Shown here in pieces: positions 1-11,689 of a stretch of DNA of 64,000 nucleotides. Within the stretch, counting starts at the first letter, position 1. Every line of letters starts with the position of its first letter. The translations under genes were made by a program, and so were the position numbers. Origin of the DNA: Diphasiastrum complanatum (taxonomy: Eukaryota > Streptophyta > Lycopodiopsida > Lycopodiales > Lycopodiaceae); NCBI GenBank assembly GCA_029204225.1, contig CM055105.1, positions 10,618,551 through 10,682,550 on the forward strand. Direction: 5' to 3'. A model generated the notes under the pieces. The model did no database searches and was not told where the DNA came from. It saw only the letters and a list, made by a program, of their open reading frames with translations.

Positions 1-542
1 AACACAATCTGAATGCAAACAGAGTCGTGTTCTTCTTGAGACAATACTCTGATATAATAGAGAGAACAAAACAATTGCGCTCTGGATGTTCAGTGTTTGT
101 GAAGCTTAACCAAAGCAACTAATAAGTCGCTTTCTATATACACATGGCTACCTGATTAAAAGAATGGTTAATATGTACTTTAAAATTAGGATTAAGGCAC
201 ATTGTGTTGTTGGCAGTCACCTTTGAACAATATCTGGAGATTTCGTCCGGTCGTGACGTATGTACTTGTTGATCCACCGACCATTGTTCGAGGAACGCGA
301 AATTATTGAAGATGGTCTGATAGTCAGGGATAACCGAACTATCAAGTATGGTCAAACAATCGAGAATAAGAGAAGGTTGATGACCTATTGGGAACACTAT
401 CATCGATTCCTTTGTATTTCTATAGACTGTTAGGAAGCAAGTGTATTTTTGCAAAGTATGCAACTATAGAAGTATTTATAGCAATTAGTGAATGGATCTA
501 GATTAGCGAAGATATAGGGATGGAGAGGACAGAAATCCAACA
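1..542 (-). repeat. 3' LTR (partial) of a copia element
   Basis: On the minus strand this begins with TGTTGGATTTC at 542, directly after a purine-rich tract (533-551 region, read as AAGGGGC) that follows the end of the copia RNase H remnant. A TATA-like GCTATAAATAC lies near 480-468 on the minus strand. The left edge of the window cuts the LTR, so its end and target duplication cannot be seen. No gene is visible in it. Confidence 0.6.
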
Positions 543-611
543 GCCCCTTAATCTGGATCCTTGAATGCCTCGATTTTCAAATTCAAGATAGCACAAAAAA
601 AATTGTGTGTT

Positions 612-2475
612 TCCTAATTCAATCACTTTGTAAATATGTCAGCTGTCATGTATACTATCCTGCAAAATTTCAGACTTATCTCCTTGTTGAGTATCGTGCT
701 CCTAATGTAGTGGTACCTAATCTTGATGTGCTTGCTCCTAGAGTGAAATCTAGGATTGATCGATAATGCAATAGCACTCTGATTGTCACACTGGATCATT
801 GTTGGAGCAGATTATCTGAGACCAATATCAGACAATAAATTCCTCAACCAGATTGTCTCTTTGGTAGCCTGAGAGACTGCAATGTATTTATATTCTGTAG
901 ATGACATTGCGATGGAGGTCTGTTTTCGACTATTCCAAGATATTGGACCACTATTGAGTAGGAAGACAAATCCAAAAGTTGATTTTCTGGTGTCAGCATC
1001 GCCTGCCCAATTTGCATCTATATATCCATAAAGAGTATGGATATCGGATGAATTATCATTACCATAGAAAATACAAAGGTCGATTGTAACTTGTACATAT
1101 CTGATAACTCTTAAAAGAGCTTTCCAGTGGATCATGCCAGGATTGGTCATGTATTGACTCAAGGAACTGATAGCGTATGCAAGATCTGGCCTAGATACCC
1201 CTTCATTTTTGCCTTCTCCACATTGGTCTGAGAGAACTGTTCATTGGATAATTTGAGACGATCCATGGGATTATGTAGAGGCTTGCAAATCATAAAATTG
1301 AATTTCATCAACGAATTATAAAGTACCTCTGCTGAGTAATGTACAGAAGTCTTCTGCTTCTGCCTCTATGGATTTGAACCCCGAGACAATAATGCGCTTC
1401 TCCCAGATCTATCATCTCAAATTCTTGGGATAGCATCTTCTTCACATCCTTCATCAAAGCAATGTTGTTACTGAACAACAATGTATCATCCATGTAGAGT
1501 GTGATGATGACAGGGAATTGATTACCCACTTTAAAAATACATTATAGTCTATATGATGGAATCCATGATCGATCAAGAATGTGTTGATTCGATGAAACCA
1601 TGTTCTGGATAATTGTTTTAGATTGTACAAAGCTTTATGGAGTTTGCATACCTGGTCTTCTCGAACATTGAGGATATAGCCTTCAGGTTGGATCATGTAG
1701 ATGTCCTCCTCGATAACTTCATCGAGGAATGTTGTTTGTACATCCATCTGGTGTACCTCAAGATCTGCTGCAACAACAACATATGAAAGTAGCAGTCCAA
1801 TAGAGGTGTGCTTGACGACTGGACTGAAGGTTTCAAAGTAGTCGATGTTATTTGTGAAAATTCCCTTGCCATGAGTTGAGCTTTCCTTCTCTCAATACAG
1901 AGTCGTCTACTTTATATTTGATCTTAAAGATCCTTTTGTAGTTGATTACTTTTCTATCTACTGGCAGCTTGGTGATAGCCCATGTATTGTTCCTCAATAG
2001 TGACTTGTACTCCTTATCCATCGCTTCTTTCCAGATGCGACAAAGCCTCCTCAACTATGGTTGGCTCCTGAATAGAATAGTGAGTGAACTGATTAGTGTA
2101 TCGAACAGGCTGAGTTCAAATTCTTGTTAATCTTCTAGTTTATGTTTGTGACTACAAAATTCAATATTGTGTTGGCTGAGTTGACTGCTTTGGTTGATTT
2201 GGCTGATTCGGCTACTCCTGAGTTGCAGCTTCTTCTTCTTCTGGATCTGATTGTATAGAGTGATTGCTGGAAGGAATATAAATTCTCTTCTAAAAAGTAT
2301 TAGTTGTCAAGGCAGACATTATAGACTGCATTTAGTCCTTGCCCTTCAAATCAATAAACTGATCTTCTATGAAAGTCACATCCCTGTTAGTAAAAACTTT
2401 ACAGGTGTCTATATTGTGCTTCATGCACCGACGATTTTGTTGCACCTCCGTGTTGTTGCGATGAATCCCAACACA
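612..2475 (-). pseudogene. Ty1/copia pol remnant (RT and RNase H)
   Basis: Several minus-strand frames together give a degraded copia polyprotein. From 2475 downward: the linker before RT (RDVTFIEDQFIDLKGK, about 2390-2340), the RT N-terminus (EYKSLLRNNTWAITKLP, about 2020), the middle of RT (KLHKALYNLKQ, about 1650), an altered catalytic box YMDD (about 1500) and RNase H (SSTEYKYIAVSQATKETIW at about 850, then HSRSKHIKIRYHYIRS and ADIFTK at about 700-615). Frames change several times and gag, protease and integrase are absent. The family resembles the copies at 24.7-26.7 and 41.9-44.3 kb. It would have copied the element's RNA into cDNA and is now a dead fragment. Confidence 0.8.
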
Positions 2476-2828
2476 TCAATCTGAGATGATTTCAATGGCT
2501 AATCTAATGGAATTTTTTTATTCACAATATGAAGCTTATTTTTTATTTGCTATGCCCATTTTGAATTTCTCCAAAATGCATCTAAATATTTGTGATTTTT
2601 CTTAAATTTTTAACTTAGTGGATTTAAATCAGGAGCAAATTGAGAAAAATACTATCATAGCAAATTTTATGATGTGTTTCCAATTGAATTATCTCATGGT
2701 TTTTACCACCTTCTAGATTAGTAGATTATAGAATTGAGTAAATTCCAAATAGTCATCCTATTAGATAACTATACCAGTTTTTTCAAAATTCAGAAGTATA
2801 TATTATTGATTTTATTCACAGTTATCTT
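2476..2828. other. AT-rich gap, nothing recognised
   Basis: AT-rich sequence between a minus-strand copia and a plus-strand gypsy remnant. No convincing coding sequence or repeat is visible; it may be decayed leader or linker of either element. Confidence 0.4.
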
Positions 2829-4110
2829 AAATTGAGACATTTAAGACCTAGTAAATCACCTTTGGGCCCTCCTATTCTTCTAAAAGTGAAGAAAGATGGA
2901 GACTTTTGGATGTGGATGGAATACAAAGAGTTAAATAAAGTAACGATTAAGAATAAATATACATTGCCTAGGATGGATGATCTAGTAGATCGATTAGGTG
3001 GAGCTAGATAATTCATGGAATTAGATCTTAGAACCGGATAACATTAGATGAGAATACATCCAAGTGACGTGTAGAAGACTGGTTTTTGGATGAGATTTGG
3101 ACATCATGAATTTTTGTACTTTTTTTTGGGTTACCAAATGCACCTGTGACATTTCAACAAATGAGGAATGCTATATTTCGTCCATATCTGATTCAATTCA
3201 TAGTTGTGCTCTAGATGACATCCTCATCTACAATAGAACTATTAAGAAGCATGTGAATCATATCAAGATTTTGTTGAAGATTCTTAGAAGTGAAAATTTT
3301 ATGCAAAAGATTCCAAGTGTGAATTCTTTAAGCATGAGTTGGTATATCTTGGTCATAAGGTCATCTCTAAAGGGTTGAAGATAGACAAGAATAAGATCAA
3401 GATTGTGGTTAAGTGACTGATACTAAAAATAGTTAGAGAAGTTAAATCTTTCCTCGATTTTACAATTTTCTTTCAAATATTTATAGAGGGTTATGAAAAG
3501 TTGTTGCACCTCTTAACAATTTGAAAAAAGATAGATTTAAAGACAAAAAGAAGAGAGGTCAACCTAGTCCACCTATTGAATGAAATGAAAAACTAAACCA
3601 ATATCTTGAGAAGCTCAAAAGTATGGTTGTTTTAGCTCCTATTTTATAAATTGTGGATCCATATTTGCCTTACATTGTTAGAACTAATGCAAGTGATTCA
3701 ACAATTGGAGCAGTTCTTTTGCAAAATGATAGGCCGATAGCATTCAAGAGCAAGAAACTCACTAGACCTCAATCACATTAATCAACCCGAGAGAAAGAGT
3801 TAATTTATATTATTCATGCATTTAAAATCTAAAGACATTATCTATAATTATGGTAATCAGTTTATAAGTGTATACAAATTTTCAGCCTCTAAAATATTGT
3901 TTTAATCAACACAATCTAAGGGGTTTTAAAGCTAGATGAATTATAGCTTATGCAATAATTTGATCATGAACTTCGATATGTCAAAGGAAAGTCTAACCAG
4001 GTCGCAAATGCTCTTAGTCAAATTGGTGAATTGAATGAACTTTCATTCACTCAAATTGCTATAGATCTATATCTTTTGTTGAGAGAAAAGTATGAAAACA
4101 ACTCTCATTT
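2829..4110 (+). pseudogene. Ty3/gypsy pol remnant (RT, RNase H)
   Basis: Plus-strand frames give the gypsy RT entry motif (RPSKSPFGPPIL, near 2845), then [20 protein letters not shown] (about 2910-2970), a DDILIYNRT catalytic region (about 3215-3245, with the YADD/YVDD box lost to ALDD) and a downstream RNase H with NASDSTIGAVLLQNDRPIAF (about 3690-3750) and RYVKGKSNQVANALSQ (about 3975-4025). Many stops and frameshifts interrupt it. Domain order is normal for gypsy; protease, gag and integrase are not found beside it. A dead, internally eroded copy. Confidence 0.8.
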
Positions 4111-4194
4111 TGGTTAGATATAAAAGTTGATAAAGACCAGAATGAAACTGAAATGGACTCATAGGGATCTCAATTGTGCATCTTAAACAAAACA

Positions 4195-4330
4195 TTCTCT
4201 CATCCGGTCTGATGAAGACCATATCATTAGGGATGGCCTATTACTTCATGATGTTCATAGATGACTATTCAGGAAAACATGGATTTGTTTTTTGAAGAAG
4301 AGAGAGTGGCAAATAGATATTACCATCTAT
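4195..4330 (+). pseudogene. copia integrase scrap
   Basis: A short plus-strand stretch reads ISLGMAYYFMMFIDDYSGK, the start of the copia integrase core with its first catalytic-site context (FIDDYS). A one-base loss after it shifts the frame (about 4275). Both flanks are unrelated, so it is an isolated fragment. Confidence 0.55.
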
Positions 4331-4797
4331 GTAATGCTTCATTACATGAGACTTTTTATTGTCCATTCAATCCATAGATCAGAGCTTCGTACAAATTCCA
4401 ACAAGGACCAGCAATCCACATCTCTACGTTAGGAGCACCTCCTAAATGATTGGCCTTAATAGGACCTCTAGGAAATCAAGGAGCTCAAGTCAATTTGATA
4501 GCAGCGGAAGCAAAATTAATGCCACAACAATTGTGTGAATATAAATTGTAAATAATCATGAATACTAATTGTGAATAATCATGAATACTCAAATATAATT
4601 GATATAGATCGTGATTATTGTGAAAACTGATCGTGAATATTCATGAATCTTGCCACCTTCAAAATTTCAAAACTTTGGACATATTTCGTGTAAAACTATT
4701 AAGCCCATTGTAAAAATCTATCATTAAATGAAGATCACCTTTCTGTTGGCAAAATCATTTTACACACAATTTCTAGTCATTTTAACTATTTTGTGTA
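4331..4797. other. AT-rich spacer with a short repeated motif
   Basis: No gene seen. The motif AATAATCATGAATACT occurs twice at about 4550-4590 with looser relatives to about 4655, a small degenerate tandem array. Confidence 0.4.
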
Positions 4798-5073
4798 GTG
4801 ACTGATCTGGACGAAGCTCACTTTTGTCTGGGCATTCAAGTCCACCAAGATAGAGCAAAACGACTAATCTTTATTACTCAACAAAGGTATCTTCACAATA
4901 TTCTTATCAAATATAATCTGATCAACTGTAAACTAGCTCACTCATTGATGAATCCAGGCCTGCTATTGTCGAAGGACCAATGTCCTCAGACCAAGCAGGA
5001 AAAGGAGCAAATTAGAGAGTATCCATACCAACTGATACTTGGATCTCTCATGGCATATCTAGCTCAAGATCTA
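4798..5073 (+). pseudogene. copia RT C-terminal fragment
   Basis: Plus-strand open frame with DEAHFCLGIQVHQDRAKR, ITQQRYLHNILIKYNL and KQEKEQIREYPYQLILGSLM, typical of the end of copia reverse transcriptase and its link to RNase H. It ends abruptly near 5073, where it joins an integrase fragment of another copia in the same direction. Very close in sequence to the copies at 24.7 kb and 43.8 kb, so the same family. Confidence 0.75.
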
Positions 5074-5975
5074 AGATGCATTTTCATATCATACATTTGG
5101 ATGCTCATTGTACTAGTGCTTTGAGTAATGATGGAGCAAAGATATTAGTGACTTGCATTGATGACTTTAGTAGATATTGTTGGATCTATCTTCTAAAGAG
5201 TAAGAGAGAAGTCCTTGATGTTTTTCTCAAGTTCAAAAATGCTATGGAGAGTCAATTACACATGAAGATCAAGTGCCTAAAGTTGGAAAATGGAGATGAA
5301 GACCTATCAACAAAGTTTAAAGAGGTTTGTGTGCCACATGGGAGAGGGAGTCTTCAAGCTCAAAGGTTCTACATGGAGTGGAAAAGACGAAGATAAATAT
5401 TTGTGAAATAGCTAAATCCATGAGGGTGAATGCAAATATTCCTAAATGTTTTTGAGGTGAAGCTTTGATGTGTGCTAACTTTGCTTGCAATAGGTGGTCA
5501 AATGAAGATTTGGATGGTAAGAGTTCATTTGAGATTCTTTTTGGTAAGAAGCCAAGCTTGGAGTGTATCAACATCTTTGGTATTACTTGCTATGTCAACT
5601 CATCTAATAAATTCTTGAAGGGAATCTTATAGAGTTTACATTCCTAACTCAAAGAAAATTCACATTTCTTTGGATGTTATCACTAAAGAGGAGTATGTGG
5701 ACAAGCTTGATGTTGTTGATGTTGATCAATCTAACATTTTTGGTGGTGATGAAGATGTTTTTTTGGATGGTGATGGTGGAGATGCCTCTCCAATTCAAGT
5801 CCTAAGAATATTCTCAAGGCAAAGGCAAAAGCCATCTAGGCTTACTCGACACAAAAGGGGAAGTGGCAATTCGAAGCTAGTCAAGAACGAAGAGGAATCA
5901 AATGGAAAAGGCATTTGGATCCATTTTTGCAGGTTATTGAAGACTCAAGTAAGGTCAAAGGAGTAGCAAGGAAGT
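5074..5975 (+). pseudogene. copia integrase fragment and linker
   Basis: Plus-strand frames read VTCIDDFSRYCWIYLLKSK (integrase core, about 5135-5200), a decayed second catalytic region where the usual DNGGE has become ENGDED (about 5290), then SFEILFGKKPSLECINIFG (about 5525-5580), the distal integrase signature. The following open stretch (5670-5966) is acidic then basic (RQRQKPSRLTRH) like the linker between copia integrase and RT. RT itself is missing. It follows an RT end without a break, so two different copia copies are joined near 5073. Confidence 0.65.
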
Positions 5976-6329
5976 GTTTTTCAGACTCATTTTACTTATC
6001 TAACTTCATGTTTGAGCTATATAATGTCAAAGGAGGCTATGGAGGCTCATATATGAGAGTTTTGGACAAATATGGAGGCATGAAAGCATCTGTTAATCAC
6101 TCACATTTATTACTTGGTTGATTTTATTTTCCAGAGATATCAATGGTAGAAGCATGGAGGAATTCATGCATTATGAGTCTATGTTACTTTCTGTGTTGGT
6201 TTTTCATCTTGATATGTAGAATTGAAGTAAGAAATAGTGAAGCATCCAACAATTATCTATATCAATGAATCATTCTCTTTGCCATCTTTGTCTCAATCCT
6301 TGGCTTTGTCTTTGTTGGATGCTTGAGAG

Positions 6330-6974
6330 AACTAGTTCTTACTCCTTCCTTTATGCTTGTCCTTGACAAAGAGGGCTTTGTCACTTCCACCATGCTCGAG
6401 TATCCTAGAAAGTTTATAGCTTTGCCTAGCTTCTTCAGAAATAAGAATTCCTTGGAGAGCTTCTAGATTAGACAACTCCTCCTTAATGGCAAAAGATTGA
6501 ACAAGTTTTTCAAGCCATTTAGAATGACACTAGCTCATCTTGGTTAATAGTAACACCAACACAAGAAAGCTCTCTATGTAGATCTTTAACTTTTAGGACA
6601 TAGTTTGATGCACTCTCTTTCACTTCTTTGGAAACTTTGAAAATCTGATTCCTAAGAGTGAGTATTCTAGAAGTATTCTTTGCTTCATAGATGGACTTTA
6701 GTGCATCCCAAGCTTCTTTGGCTGTAGTGCAAGATCCTATCTCTCTCGGAATTTCATTAGATACATTCATCTTAATGAAATGTAGAGCCATTCTAGCTCT
6801 CTTCCTATACTTAGAAATTTCAGCTTGTACTTGAGGCTCCTCCTCAACACCAAGCACAATGTCCATAACATCCTGGAGTATCAAAATAGACTTTATTTTG
6901 AACTTCCAAATTGAGTAACTAGAAGTATTTAGTCTTTCATTTGCTTCTAGAAGATATCCTCCCACAGGTGCCAT
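6330..6974 (-). pseudogene. copia gag (UBN2-type) fragment
   Basis: The minus-strand frame 6974-6519 encodes 151 residues with the copia Gag signature: SYSIWKFKIKSILILQDVMD near residue 20, ARMALHFIKMNVSNEI near 60 and TAKEAWDALKSIYEAKNTSR near 82. After a frame change the Gag tail (LEALQGILISEEAR, about 6470-6430) continues to about 6330. No zinc knuckle is preserved. Gag forms the particle that packages element RNA. It is closely related to the gag at 44.8 kb. It lies 0.74 kb downstream of a matching primer-binding site, the normal distance. Confidence 0.8.
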
Positions 6975-7710
6975 TAGATGAAGACTTCTTAGTTATTGGA
7001 CTGCAATATGTTTGAGCTTGTTCCAATCAGAATTAATGTTGTTGCTCTCTTTCACTATAGGTATTTTCAAGGTTGTACTACCTTCCTATGTGAAAAAATT
7101 GCAACTGTATTTGAGATGGATCTCAAATATTCCACAAAACAAGATTATCTAGATCAGACACACAAAGTTGATTGAGACACTTTGGCAAGTTTGAATCCTA
7201 CTTTTGGCACATGTGAAATGCTTCAAAAGAAAACACTATTGATACAAGAAGGCTCAAAGGGGCTCAATTACTTCAAACTTATCTTGATCTTCAGTTTCTT
7301 GTGTAGGATGCTCAAAACAATGGACTCAGAACAAAGCAAGTTGTTGAATCAAATCAAAATGTGGTCACTCGGATTTTGGACCTCTTCATACCCTCTTTAA
7401 GAGCTTATAACTCTTGAAAGACACATTGATTTGCTTTCAATTTCTATAGAAAGTACACATCATAAGCTTTTTATCAAGCTATAACACCACTATCTTTGGA
7501 TATAGAAGGGACTGAAACTCTCTGATTTTCACACATGCGGAATTCCAGAATTCCGTACCACGCTTTTCAGACTTGAAAATTTAGTTCCAATCTGATTTGA
7601 TCCAAATACATTTCAGAGAAAGGTGAGAAAAAGTGTTAAACTGCTTTTTTGCTTGATTTAGCTCTCAAATTCTTGTACAATCAGAGATGCTAGCTTGCAA
7701 AGCTCAATTT
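6975..7710 (-). other. copia 5' leader
   Basis: Untranslated leader between the PBS and gag start on the minus strand. It contains no convincing coding sequence. The palindromic stretch CGGAATTCCAGAATTCCG at about 7531-7548 is the only local structure noted. Confidence 0.5.
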
Positions 7711-7723
7711 GGCTCTGATACCA
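7711..7723 (-). promoter_or_regulatory. primer-binding site, initiator tRNA-Met type
   Basis: Minus strand reads TGGTATCAGAGCC immediately after an LTR end (...TCTGTCA at 7724). This is the standard plant copia primer-binding site complementary to initiator tRNA-Met. It fixes the direction and the 5' LTR boundary of this copy. Confidence 0.9.
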
Positions 7724-7855
7724 TGACAGAATATCCTAAATTCACACGTGTATGGAAGATCCACAAGTATGATAGATCTAATTAAACTTTATGATTAGCA
7801 CAATAACCTGATTCTAGATTGATTAGCAAGATCTAGTACAGAAGTTATGGCTTAA
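7724..7855 (-). repeat. copia LTR, 3' part only
   Basis: The sequence directly upstream of the PBS on the minus strand is the end of an LTR, finishing ...ACACGTGTGAATTTAGG...TGTCA. It runs back only about 130 bp before it meets integrase coding sequence at about 7855, so the LTR is interrupted or truncated. Confidence 0.65.
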
Positions 7856-8595
7856 CCACAATCTAGCATGCTAAGCATTGTAACACCATGAATATCTGAA
7901 TGCATAAGTTGGAAAGGCTTACTTGATCTTGATGTAGACCTCTTGTAAGGTAACCTATGTGACTTAGATAAAGCACATTGCTCACAAACATGATTCAAGT
8001 TTGTTAGAGATTTAGGAAGACCAAACACAACTTGCCTCTTTGCCATCACCTCCAATGACTTGTAGTTGAGATGTCCCATTCTCTTGTGCCACACCTCTTG
8101 CATTGACTTTTGATCTTTTGCCATGCATCCAAATTGGTTAGCAACAACACAAGCATCAAGTTTGAACAACTTAACATGCCTCTTTCCTTTTGCAATCAAT
8201 TCATCTTCTCTTTTGATCAAACAAGAATCACCATCAAACTCCACCTTGAATCCCTTATCAAGTGATTGACTCACACTAAGAAGATCCTTAATAATGGAAG
8301 GAATGAACAAAACATCTCTCAAATTCACATTTCTATTAGTAGAAGGGAAATAGGAATTGTGCCAACCCTTTTGATTGCAAACTCACCATCATTGGCAGTG
8401 TAGATCACCTTCTTGTCACCTTCAAATGCCATCAAACATGAGTAATACTCCTCATGATATGTCATATGTGATGTAGCTCCACTATCAATCCACCAAGGAT
8501 CAATGTCTCCATGATTATCCATTAAACAAGATGACATAACAAAATCATCATTTGAGATTTGCCCATCAACACCATCTTCATCATAGAAAACTCAA
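7856..8595 (-). pseudogene. copia protease-integrase N-terminal fragment
   Basis: Minus strand. Frame 8537-8325 has the aspartic protease motif WWIDSGATSHMT and TANDGEFAIKRVGTIP; the same frame can be read back to about 8590. Frame 8328-7852 has VLFIPSIIKDLLSVSQ, the GAG-pre-integrase segment, then the HHCC zinc-binding part (VWHKRMGHLNY, CEQCALSKSHRLPYKRSTS) and the first integrase aspartate region (LMHSDIHG). It stops before the rest of the core at about 7855. Both ends join LTR sequence, so it sits between the two halves of an LTR. Confidence 0.8.
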
Positions 8596-8826
8596 TTTTG
8601 TGCATGTTGGAATTTAGAAAAGCATCAAGATATGATCATAACCACTTGGATCTAACTTAGTAATATCCCTATCCATACATCATCAGTACAACACAGTATT
8701 CCATACTTGTGAAAGCTAGATCAACAAGAAAATCAACATTCATATGAAACTATCTCTAAGTTGAGATTTTATTTTGGCCTCCAAAAATACCAAATAAAAT
8801 GTTGAGACTAGTTGACAATTTTCACA
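8596..8826 (-). repeat. copia LTR, 5' part with internal deletion
   Basis: Minus strand starts TGTGAAAATTGTCAACTAG at 8826. The first ~80 bases match the LTR at 24051-24130, then the sequence jumps to match about 24476-24640. Instead of a polypurine tract it is preceded by a fragment of another copia (8829-8923), so it is the outer end of a 5' LTR that inserted there. Confidence 0.75.
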
Positions 8827-8928
8827 TGCAATGGTTTGCACAAGACCTAATATCTCTTTTGCAGTTAGCTCACTCAACCAATTCATGGCTAATCCTTGGC
8901 ATCACCCATTGGAAGGCTCTCATAAGTA
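8827..8928 (+). pseudogene. copia RT scrap
   Basis: Plus strand reads AMVCTRPNISFAVSSLNQFM, nearly the same as 44087-44150 in the copia at 41.9-44.3 kb. It is the sliver of an older copia left between an inserted copia LTR (left) and an inserted gypsy LTR (right). Confidence 0.75.
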
Positions 8929-9058
8929 TCATGCCCACGACTAGTCTTGGGTAGCGTGTCCACGCTAGGAATCAGCAGACCAACAACTCGTAAGTTAGTT
9001 GTGACTATAAGGGAATTGGGACCCTTACGTGTATAGGGTCATAACTAATGGTTGTAGG
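8929..9058 (+). repeat. gypsy LTR copy 1 (matched part)
   Basis: About 130 bp that recurs at 11555-11689 with few differences, starting TCATGCCCACGACT and including GTGACTATAAGGGAATTGGG. The two copies bracket gypsy integrase sequence, so they are read as LTRs. The left copy lacks the first bases (TG) present in the right one. The LTR probably continues past 9058, beyond the part retained at the right. Confidence 0.75.
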
Positions 9059-10560
9059 CCTAAACTCATGATGGTGGATTTGTATGGATCTATCAGTGAG
9101 TCATTGAGGAACTGGATGACATGGCCCAGATAGGCTATAGAGGTGTCCAGTGAGGTGTCACATCACACTACTAGAGGTGCATGGGCCTTGGAGGGTATAA
9201 GTATACCTATTGGGCTTCACTAGTATATCCTTGATTGTGACACTATAGTCGTATGTTGCTAGTGTGATGCCTCATTCCTCTTTGAGATTGATCCATAGCT
9301 TAAGGCTAGATCCGTTCGATCTAGGATTGGTTGGGTTGGTTTGTCCACCATTCATTCTCTTTGTGGTTGCTTGTTTTGGCATGCTTAGAATAGCGATCCT
9401 GGGACCTGTGGGTTATGGTGGACCTGTTTTAAGAATCAACAATAGTAGGATATTTTGATATTTTGATATCTAGTTTTAAGATGTAAGATAAGGAAATTAG
9501 AAAACACTCTTGTGGTAGAAGAGTGGCTGATTACAAGTCTGATTGATTTGTGTGAGAACTAGGAAATTCTATTGCAAGATGGGGTTTGTTAAAACATGTT
9601 CCTTGCTGGAAGCAATCAACTTGATCTTAGTGAGGACTGGGATCCGTGAGTTGATGCAAATGAAATTCACACTAAATTTTGGATGTGAAATAGCACTCTT
9701 TGAGGAATATTCTCTCTTAGAGGATAACGAAGTTACAGGATTCTTGGTTAGAAAAGTACTGTCTACAGATCAGGTGGTATCTGTAGAGATATGCTATGTA
9801 GTGAATCTTTGTGTGATCATAAAAACCTTTTGTACAAACTTTTAATCCTGTGGATCTACAAAGTATTACTTGGAATAAGTTTATTAGCCTGCATAAACTA
9901 GTCGTTAAAACATAGGCATATTGATGAGAATTGTATAGAGACAATTTTTCACTAGGTTAAAGTAATTTCTCCTTGAGAGTTGCTTATTGACCTAGAATTG
10001 ATTCAGAATCAAATTAAATGTGGTGTTTTGGTACCACATCTACACATTTAAATATTTTCTAAATTTGATACAACTAACCGAGTCAGGAGCGCTACTTCTG
10101 AGCTAGTTGTTTGAATCAACAATATAATCTCTTTTATGGATATGTTGTCGAAATGTGTTGCTTATAAACCGCAGCCTTTATGGGTCAATTTTTTCTTCAT
10201 TTAAAGGACTATGTGCATAGAATACACGTGAACTTTTGGCCTTTTCTTTTTCTGATTGGAAAGAATAGAATGCTATCCTGGAAGACTCATGGTTGTTGGA
10301 TGGCAAAAGTTAGAACTTCACGTAATGAGGTTCCGATGAACTTTAAGTTATTCTAGATTAGAACTTAAGAGTAAATTCTAGATGTATTCTAGATTGGACC
10401 CTAACTTTGGAATGACACTTTGTGCCATGGCTAAAGTAAGGGCATTTTTGGATTACAATCCTTATATAGGCACCGTAAGTGAGTTGGAAAAGTCTGAAAC
10501 TTTCCTGATGGAAATAACTTTTTGAAAAAACTCATGTGTCTTCTAAGAATTGTGATGCAA
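9059..10560 (+). other. decayed 5' interior of gypsy element
   Basis: Between the LTR and the integrase remnant. I see no RT, protease or gag motif in any frame. Open stretches (for example 9543-9845) show no family signature. Taken as rest of the LTR plus eroded or deleted interior. Confidence 0.4.
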
Positions 10561-11535
10561 TCTTATGATTACCATGAAAGCATCCGATTTAGCTTAGGTA
10601 TTTATTGAGCGTCTGTTTAGGCTACATGGATTACCTAGTGACATCATGAACAAAAATGCTTCAAGCATATTTTCTGGCAGCAATCTCATTGGGAGGTGTG
10701 TTTGCCCTTGATTGATTTGCCTATGCTAGGTTATCACAAGAATCCGAGGAATTATGATTGACGAATCATAGTTTAGATTCTAGTTATACTTGATTGTTTA
10801 AGCGAAGGATTACCTGCATGATCAAAAGATCAAATGATACCTGCATTTTGATTTCAATCTCCTCGGAGAGGAAGTTATCTTTGATGGAGATTAAGTTATA
10901 GTAAGCATTTGTCTACCAGTTATAGCCCGTTCATGTTTATATATAGTTTTTAACCTAGATCACCTATTTCAGGAGAGACTCGGATGATCAAGTTTCAGAA
11001 GGTAGCAGATTTTCTACACAATATGTAGAAAATGTTGTGTATTGCTCGTGAAAATGTCCAATGTGCCCAAGATAGGGACCGACATTAAGCAAATCTAAAA
11101 AGATCATCACAAAACTTTTAGGTGGGGGAATGGGTATAATTAAGAATTCCGATGGATTCTAGTGTAATGCATACCGGCAAGCATTACAAATTGTCCCCTA
11201 GATATAGAGGACCATATTAGATCTTGTAAAAGATTAGATCCTTAGCTTACCAATTGGATCTCCCGGAAGGAACTCAAATGCATTCGGTTTTTCATGTAAG
11301 CTGATTAAAGAAGAATCTATGTGAAGGAGAGCATATTGGTTGTAGAGACCAATTGGACCTGTTGGATGAATCATTGGGTGTGTCTCATTTTGAACCCGAA
11401 AAGATCTTGGATATAAGAACTAAACGATTATAGTTACCAAGCATCTGGTCAACATAAGGGTCGCATAGATGATGATGATTCTAGGAGAGGAGATTAAGGA
11501 GAAACTTCCCTAGTTTTAAGTTATGAGGACAACAC
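10561..11535 (+). pseudogene. Ty3/gypsy integrase and C-terminal domain remnant
   Basis: Plus strand. The integrase core is read as VFIERLFRLHGLPSDIM (about 10585-10650) with the second aspartate region broken. Farther on come ENVQCAQDRDRH (about 11050), KLSPRYRGPY and AYQLDLPEGTQMHSVFHVS (about 11180-11310), the gypsy integrase C-terminal domain, then SHFEPEKILDIRTKRL (about 11385-11430), the start of the tail that often holds a chromodomain. Many stops and frameshifts. It lies just upstream of the second LTR, the expected position. Confidence 0.8.
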
Positions 11536-11539
11536 TTGA

Positions 11540-11554
11540 ATAAGGGAGAAATAA
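11540..11554 (+). promoter_or_regulatory. gypsy polypurine tract
   Basis: AAGGGAGAAATAA just before TGTCATGCCCACGAC, the start of the 3' LTR; the primer site for plus-strand DNA synthesis. Confidence 0.6.
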
Positions 11555-11689
11555 TGTCATGCCCACGACTGGTCTCAGGTAGCGTGTCCACACTAAGAAT
11601 CAGTAGACCACCAACAACCCGTAAGCTAGTTATGACTATAAGGGAATTGGGGCCCTTATGTGTATAAGGTCATAATTAATGGTTGTAGG
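11555..11689 (+). repeat. gypsy LTR copy 2 (truncated)
   Basis: Direct repeat of 8929-9058, starting TGTCATGCCC. Similarity stops at about 11689, where sequence assigned to a minus-strand gypsy LTR begins, so this 3' LTR seems cut by that insertion or by a deletion. Confidence 0.75.

Noticed and set aside
134-463. 109-residue minus frame
   Set aside because: Lies within the copia 3' LTR; no family signature.
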